This document shows positions 61,086 through 64,000 of a stretch of DNA of 64,000 nucleotides, piece by piece (position 1 is the stretch's first letter; each line of letters begins with the position of its first letter). Under the pieces are notes generated by a model, which saw only the letters and a program-made list of their open reading frames with translations, was not told the origin of the DNA and ran no database searches. A program made the translations under genes and the position numbers. The DNA is from Acidimicrobiales bacterium (GTDB lineage: Bacteria > Actinomycetota > Acidimicrobiia > Acidimicrobiales > Poriferisodalaceae), in assembly GCA_041394185.1 (NCBI GenBank), contig JAWKIQ010000002.1, forward strand, positions 1 to 64,000, read 5' to 3'.

Positions 61086-61595
61086 GTGCGGCGGTACCTG
61101 CTGATCATCGCGGCCCTGGCCGTATCCGTCCCAATGCTCGCGTTCGGAAAGAACTCGTGGTCATCGGCCGAGGAGCAAGAACACTGCATTGCGGTGGTAC
61201 TCGGCCAAAACGACGACGGCGAGTTCGTCCTTTCCGAGCCCGAGTGCACCACCGGCTCCTTCGACAGCCTTGCGGCGTCGGTTGGTGTAGGCCAGTGGGC
61301 CTCCGAGGGAGAGGTTGCCGCGGGAGCCCGCTACGCAACACTCGCCCGCCACTGGGAGGGAAGCAACTACTCGGGTTCGAGCTTGTCGATCGCGGGCTCC
61401 AGCTGCAGCGGTGGGTGGCTCAACCTTCCGAGCAATTGGGTCAACCGCATCAATTCGACCGTCACGTACGGCAGCGGATGCGACCGGGTCAAGCACTTCG
61501 ACAGCTACGCCCTGAGCGGCAGCTATCAAAGCACCTGGCCCAACGGCAACCTCAGCTACATGATCGACCGGGCGAACTCGGTGCAGTACCTGTAG
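61086..61595 (+). CDS. Secreted beta-gamma-crystallin/peptidase-inhibitor-I36-like protein
   Basis: A 169-residue exported protein starting at GTG 61086 with a GGAGGAG ribosome site. A basic start and hydrophobic core (RRYLLIIAALAVSVPMLAFG) form the signal peptide. The C-terminal half reads WEGSNYSGSSLSIAG, GGWLNLPSNWVNRINSTVTYG and GCDRVKHFDSYALSG. These are two Greek-key-like units with Trp/Tyr and Cys positions typical of beta-gamma-crystallin or I36 (SMPI-like) inhibitors. Such proteins bind calcium or inhibit metalloproteases extracellularly. A longer frame from 60954 has no support. Confidence 0.75.
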   Translation: MRRYLLIIAALAVSVPMLAFGKNSWSSAEEQEHCIAVVLGQNDDGEFVLSEPECTTGSFDSLAASVGVGQWASEGEVAAGARYATLARHWEGSNYSGSSLSIAGSSCSGGWLNLPSNWVNRINSTVTYGSGCDRVKHFDSYALSGSYQSTWPNGNLSYMIDRANSVQYL

Positions 61596-61607
61596 GGCTC
61601 TGGTTCG

Positions 61608-62300
61608 CTAGCAGTTCTGGTCCGAGAGAGGGATGTCGAAGAACACGTAGACGGTTGAGCCCTGGGTGAGTGCGTCAGCAACCACCGACGTCTCGGCCAC
61701 GTCGAACCCGTCGGGTATCGACACCTCGAATCCGGCACCTGCGGCAACCCTCCTGGCCTCGGCCAGGGACAAACCCCTGACAGCACAGCGCATGTCTAGT
61801 CCGGGGAGGAGCTGGGTTTCGTTCTCGGCCGCCGGCGTGGTCACCAAGATGGTGCCAGTAGCGCCGGCGGCCAGTTCGATCTGGGTACCCGTGTTGTCGA
61901 GCGCCGGGTCGCGGTCGACCAGGGTCATTCCGTCGCCCTCTGGCAACAGCCGGCCGGCCACTGGGCCCCGCACGGGGTACGAGTCGACCTCGATGTCGAG
62001 CTCTGCTTTACGCAGCAGAGCCCTCAGCTCGTCGATCATCTCGCGCTCGGACGCTCCCGCGTTGACCCCTAAGGAGGCTCCTCCGCCGGAACCCGCCTCG
62101 ATCCATGCGGCCGGCGGCGCATCGGCTGACAGGGTCGACACGCCAATCCAGGAGGCGACGACGGCCAGAAACGAAGCCGACAGCAGCATCGCTGTCAGCC
62201 GGCGACGACGGGTCTTGGCCTGGCGTGGCGCAACCACCTGAACGTGGTGTTTGGCAAGAGCCCAGGCAAAAGGATCGGTCCGAAGTTCGTCTGCTGCCAC
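61608..62300 (-). CDS. Single-pass membrane protein with C-terminal PASTA-like domain, sigma-factor-associated
   Basis: A 230-residue protein from GTG 62300, 5 bp after the sigma-factor stop. A short cytoplasmic segment (1-34, basic RQAKTRRRR), one membrane helix (35-57) and an extracytoplasmic domain follow. The last 60 residues (VRGLSLAEARRVAAGAGFEVSIP ... LTQGSTVYVFF) follow the PASTA pattern found in cell-wall-sensing kinases. Its operon position and topology suggest an anti-sigma or sensory role for the adjacent sigma factor, though no zinc-finger (ZAS) motif is seen. Confidence 0.7.
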   Translation of the reverse strand: MAADELRTDPFAWALAKHHVQVVAPRQAKTRRRRLTAMLLSASFLAVVASWIGVSTLSADAPPAAWIEAGSGGGASLGVNAGASEREMIDELRALLRKAELDIEVDSYPVRGPVAGRLLPEGDGMTLVDRDPALDNTGTQIELAAGATGTILVTTPAAENETQLLPGLDMRCAVRGLSLAEARRVAAGAGFEVSIPDGFDVAETSVVADALTQGSTVYVFFDIPLSDQNC

Positions 62301-62305
62301 CGAGG

Positions 62306-62893
62306 TCAGCCCCCTTCACCCATCTCGAGCCGATCGCGCACCCGCGACTTGGCCCGTTGCATCATCTTCTTTGTTGCTTCGCGGCTGCGACCGATCATCT
62401 CGGCCACCTCCTCGGTGGTGTGTCCGCCTCCGTAACCCATCACCAGGGCCAGCGCCTCATCATCGGACAACTCGTCGAGGGCTGCGTACAGGTCGGAGTA
62501 TTCGACGATGGCTTCGAGACGGCTGTCGGCGACAGGCATGGCCAGGCCCACATCGTCCGATGCCGGGGTTTCGACCATACCCCGCTTGCGCCACCTGGCC
62601 AATTCGTGCCTGGCGATGGTGAAGACCCAGGCCTTCGGAAACTCGACCTCGGCACGATTGGGTTTGACGGCCCACTGGAATGCAAGTGCCATGGCCTCGT
62701 TGGCCAAGGCGTGGGCGGTACCGGCATCGTGGGTACGCCGGAACATCCAGCCTGCTACGTCGAAGAAATGGCGACGATAGAACTCGGGAAACGCCCACTG
62801 CTCGTAAGGGACGGCAGCGAGGAGCTCGGTGTCGGTCATCGAACTCAGGTCTCGAGATCTGCGGGCGTTCCCGCCGGCCCACCGCCTCCTCAT
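62306..62893 (-). CDS. ECF-type RNA polymerase sigma factor
   Basis: A 195-residue sigma factor. Region 2 (about 30-95: EQWAFPEFYRRHFFDVAGWMFRRT, NEAMALAFQWAV, FPKAWVFTIARHELARWRKRG) would bind the core enzyme and the -10. Region 4 (about 135-190: LDELSDDEALALVMGYGGGHTTEEVAEMIGRSREATKKMMQRAKSRVRDRL) holds a helix-turn-helix for -35 recognition. ATG 62893 begins 3 bp after the upstream paralogue stop; Met at 62839 is an alternative. A membrane PASTA-like protein follows. Confidence 0.88.
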   Translation of the reverse strand: MRRRWAGGNARRSRDLSSMTDTELLAAVPYEQWAFPEFYRRHFFDVAGWMFRRTHDAGTAHALANEAMALAFQWAVKPNRAEVEFPKAWVFTIARHELARWRKRGMVETPASDDVGLAMPVADSRLEAIVEYSDLYAALDELSDDEALALVMGYGGGHTTEEVAEMIGRSREATKKMMQRAKSRVRDRLEMGEGG

Positions 62894-62896
62894 CGC

Positions 62897-63343
62897 TCAG
62901 CCCTCCGCCTCTCCGATCGCAGCGACAACACGTTCGGCCTCCGACCGAACTCGCTGAAGTCGTTCCTCGGTCACCGGAAGATCGAGCCCCACCCTGGCGG
63001 TCGCCTCGGAACGAAGCACGCCGGTGCTGCGAAAGTCGTCGAGAAGCTGAAGTGTCAGCTCGTAGATCCATGCGGGCGGATCGATTATCGACTCGCGGTC
63101 GCGTTCGATGGCGTGTTCGAGCCCTATGGCCATGGCCTCGTTGGCGATGGAATGCGCAATCTCGACATCGCCGACACGCGTCATGACAAAGCCGGCGAGT
63201 CCAAAGAAGTGCCGCCGGTAGAACTCCGGAAATGCCCACTGGTCGAGCGGCGCCATGGCGATCAGGTCAAAATCCGACTTGGCCGCGAACTCGCCCTGGT
63301 CGGGGCGCGGTTTTCGCTCGAGTCTCTTGGGTGCCCACCTCAT
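62897..63343 (-). CDS. Region-2-only paralogue of the adjacent sigma factor
   Basis: A 148-residue protein whose first half closely matches region 2 of the next gene: the shared core is QWAFPEFYRRHFF, followed by similar IANEAMAIGLEHAI and ending of the helix bundle (WIYELTLQLLDDFR). The C-terminal helix-turn-helix (region 4) is absent; a helical Glu-rich tail replaces it. It could compete for core polymerase, act as an atypical sigma, or be a degenerating duplicate. It is the first gene of a three-gene minus-strand operon (gaps 3 and 5 bp). Confidence 0.7.
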   Translation of the reverse strand: MRWAPKRLERKPRPDQGEFAAKSDFDLIAMAPLDQWAFPEFYRRHFFGLAGFVMTRVGDVEIAHSIANEAMAIGLEHAIERDRESIIDPPAWIYELTLQLLDDFRSTGVLRSEATARVGLDLPVTEERLQRVRSEAERVVAAIGEAEG

Positions 63344-63390
63344 GTTCTGTGAGTGTACGCCCAGTGACCGGATGCAGTGCGAATGTGCAT

Positions 63391-64000
63391 TCATCGACCA
63401 CCAAAGACAGACACAACCTCTACGTGCGACGTCTGCGGGAACAGATCGAGCACGTCTGCCGAAAGCAACTGGAAACCCGCTTGTGCCAACAGCCTGGCAT
63501 CTCGGGCCAGCGCGCCCGCGTCGCACGAGACCAGCACCACCGACTCGGGCTGCATGTCGGCCACGACCTTGGCCCCTTTGGCTCCCAAACCCGACCTGGG
63601 AGGATCGGCGATGACCACCGATGACCGGGCAGGGCGCAAACGCTCGACCTTCGTGGCGATGACTCTCGCCTGCACATCGGAGAGATTGACTCGAGCATCG
63701 GCCACCGCCGATCGGTTCGATTCGACCACCAGCCACTCGGCTCGGGGAGCCATCGAAGCCAGGGCCTTGGTGAACACACCAACCCCGCCGTAGAGGTCGG
63801 CAACTCGGCTAGAGGCCGCAAGCTCGTTACCGACCCGCTGAGCGATCGTGTCGACCAACAACTCGACTGCGGCCGGCCCCGACTGGAAGAACGCACCCGC
63901 CGATAGCCGAAATCGTTGTCCAGCCGCTTGCTCGTAGATCCAGGCGCGCCTGCCGGCGCGAATCTCGTCGGCACCCACAATCGTGACCGAATCTGGCGCA
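63391..64000 (-). CDS. TrmA/RlmD-family RNA (uracil-5-)methyltransferase, C-terminal part
   Basis: The frame runs off the window end (5' part missing); 203 residues are visible. SAM-binding motif VADLYGGVGVFT, catalytic-site motif IADPPRSGLGAK and the nucleophile Cys in VLVSCDAGALARD identify the m5U methyltransferase family (TrmA/RlmC/RlmD). These enzymes methylate uracil 54 in tRNA or 747/1939 in 23S rRNA. The N-terminal TRAM/iron-sulfur part is outside the window, so the target cannot be decided. Confidence 0.9.
   Translation of the reverse strand, partial: APDSVTIVGADEIRAGRRAWIYEQAAGQRFRLSAGAFFQSGPAAVELLVDTIAQRVGNELAASSRVADLYGGVGVFTKALASMAPRAEWLVVESNRSAVADARVNLSDVQARVIATKVERLRPARSSVVIADPPRSGLGAKGAKVVADMQPESVVLVSCDAGALARDARLLAQAGFQLLSADVLDLFPQTSHVEVVSVFGGR

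Overview
The window is 64 kb of high-GC, gene-dense bacterial chromosome. Several markers point to an actinobacterium: a mycothiol-dependent-nitroreductase-type DsbA protein, a Cdc48-like protein of actinobacteria (Cpa), a ThrH-type phosphatase, and many CaiB/P450/SDR/LLM-type enzymes. The mix resembles environmental Acidimicrobiia, but that lineage call is inference. Many start codons sit 6-8 nt after a TAnnnT hexamer, as expected for leaderless transcription. No tRNA, rRNA, CRISPR array, insertion sequence or phage gene was seen. No gap between genes reaches 300 bp; the largest (318-611) holds a perfect 26-bp palindrome.

Layout. 1-10.5 kb: end of a secreted-type protein, a membrane protein, an aminoglycoside-phosphotransferase-fold kinase, a frame-broken alpha/beta hydrolase, a PF10118 metal hydrolase, a frame-broken chemoreceptor, a DUF2254 membrane protein, a PhyH dioxygenase, ThrH and a PIN-PhoH ATPase. 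10.6-17.6 kb (all minus): an ABC importer (ATPase, permease, lipoprotein) with an LLM flavin monooxygenase, then a two-component system and a secreted trypsin-like protease with a hexad-repeat tail. 17.8-20.5 kb: two tandem soluble globin-coupled chemoreceptors. 20.5-29.9 kb: a PPi-type phosphofructokinase, an esterase, a molybdenum hydroxylase whose FAD and 2Fe-2S subunits are fused, two MFS transporters and an Old Yellow Enzyme homologue.

29.9-39.6 kb: a CstB-like persulfide dioxygenase-rhodanese (one frameshift) with a clear operator-promoter, a thiolase, TetR, PPOX and acyl-CoA ligase genes, and a four-gene CaiB-SDR-P450-SDR operon joined by ATGA overlaps. 39.6-51.4 kb: a prokaryotic ionotropic-glutamate-receptor-like protein, a cytochrome c/PHM-type copper monooxygenase lipoprotein, an amidohydrolase, a second CaiB, an aldo/keto reductase, ICMT, VOC, MFS, PPOX, SDR, CMD and methyltransferase genes.

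51.4-64 kb: a TPP enzyme divergent from the most notable gene, a UGSC-family selenoprotein read through an in-frame TGA (53423-53425). A SECIS-like hairpin lies at the canonical distance, and the downstream half ends in an ATGA overlap with a conserved partner gene. Then an amidohydrolase, Cpa, a P450, the DsbA-type nitroreductase, a GDSL hydrolase, several very small genes, a secreted beta-gamma-crystallin-like protein, a sigma-factor/PASTA-like membrane-protein cluster with a duplicated region-2-only sigma paralogue, and the end of a TrmA/RlmD-type RNA methyltransferase.

The gene set as a whole suggests catabolism of CoA-activated organic acids, sterol-like or xenobiotic compounds, with thiol/persulfide chemistry and oxygen sensing alongside. 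Three genes carry single-base, mostly homopolymer-associated frame breaks in otherwise intact reading frames, so some may be sequencing errors rather than pseudogenes.
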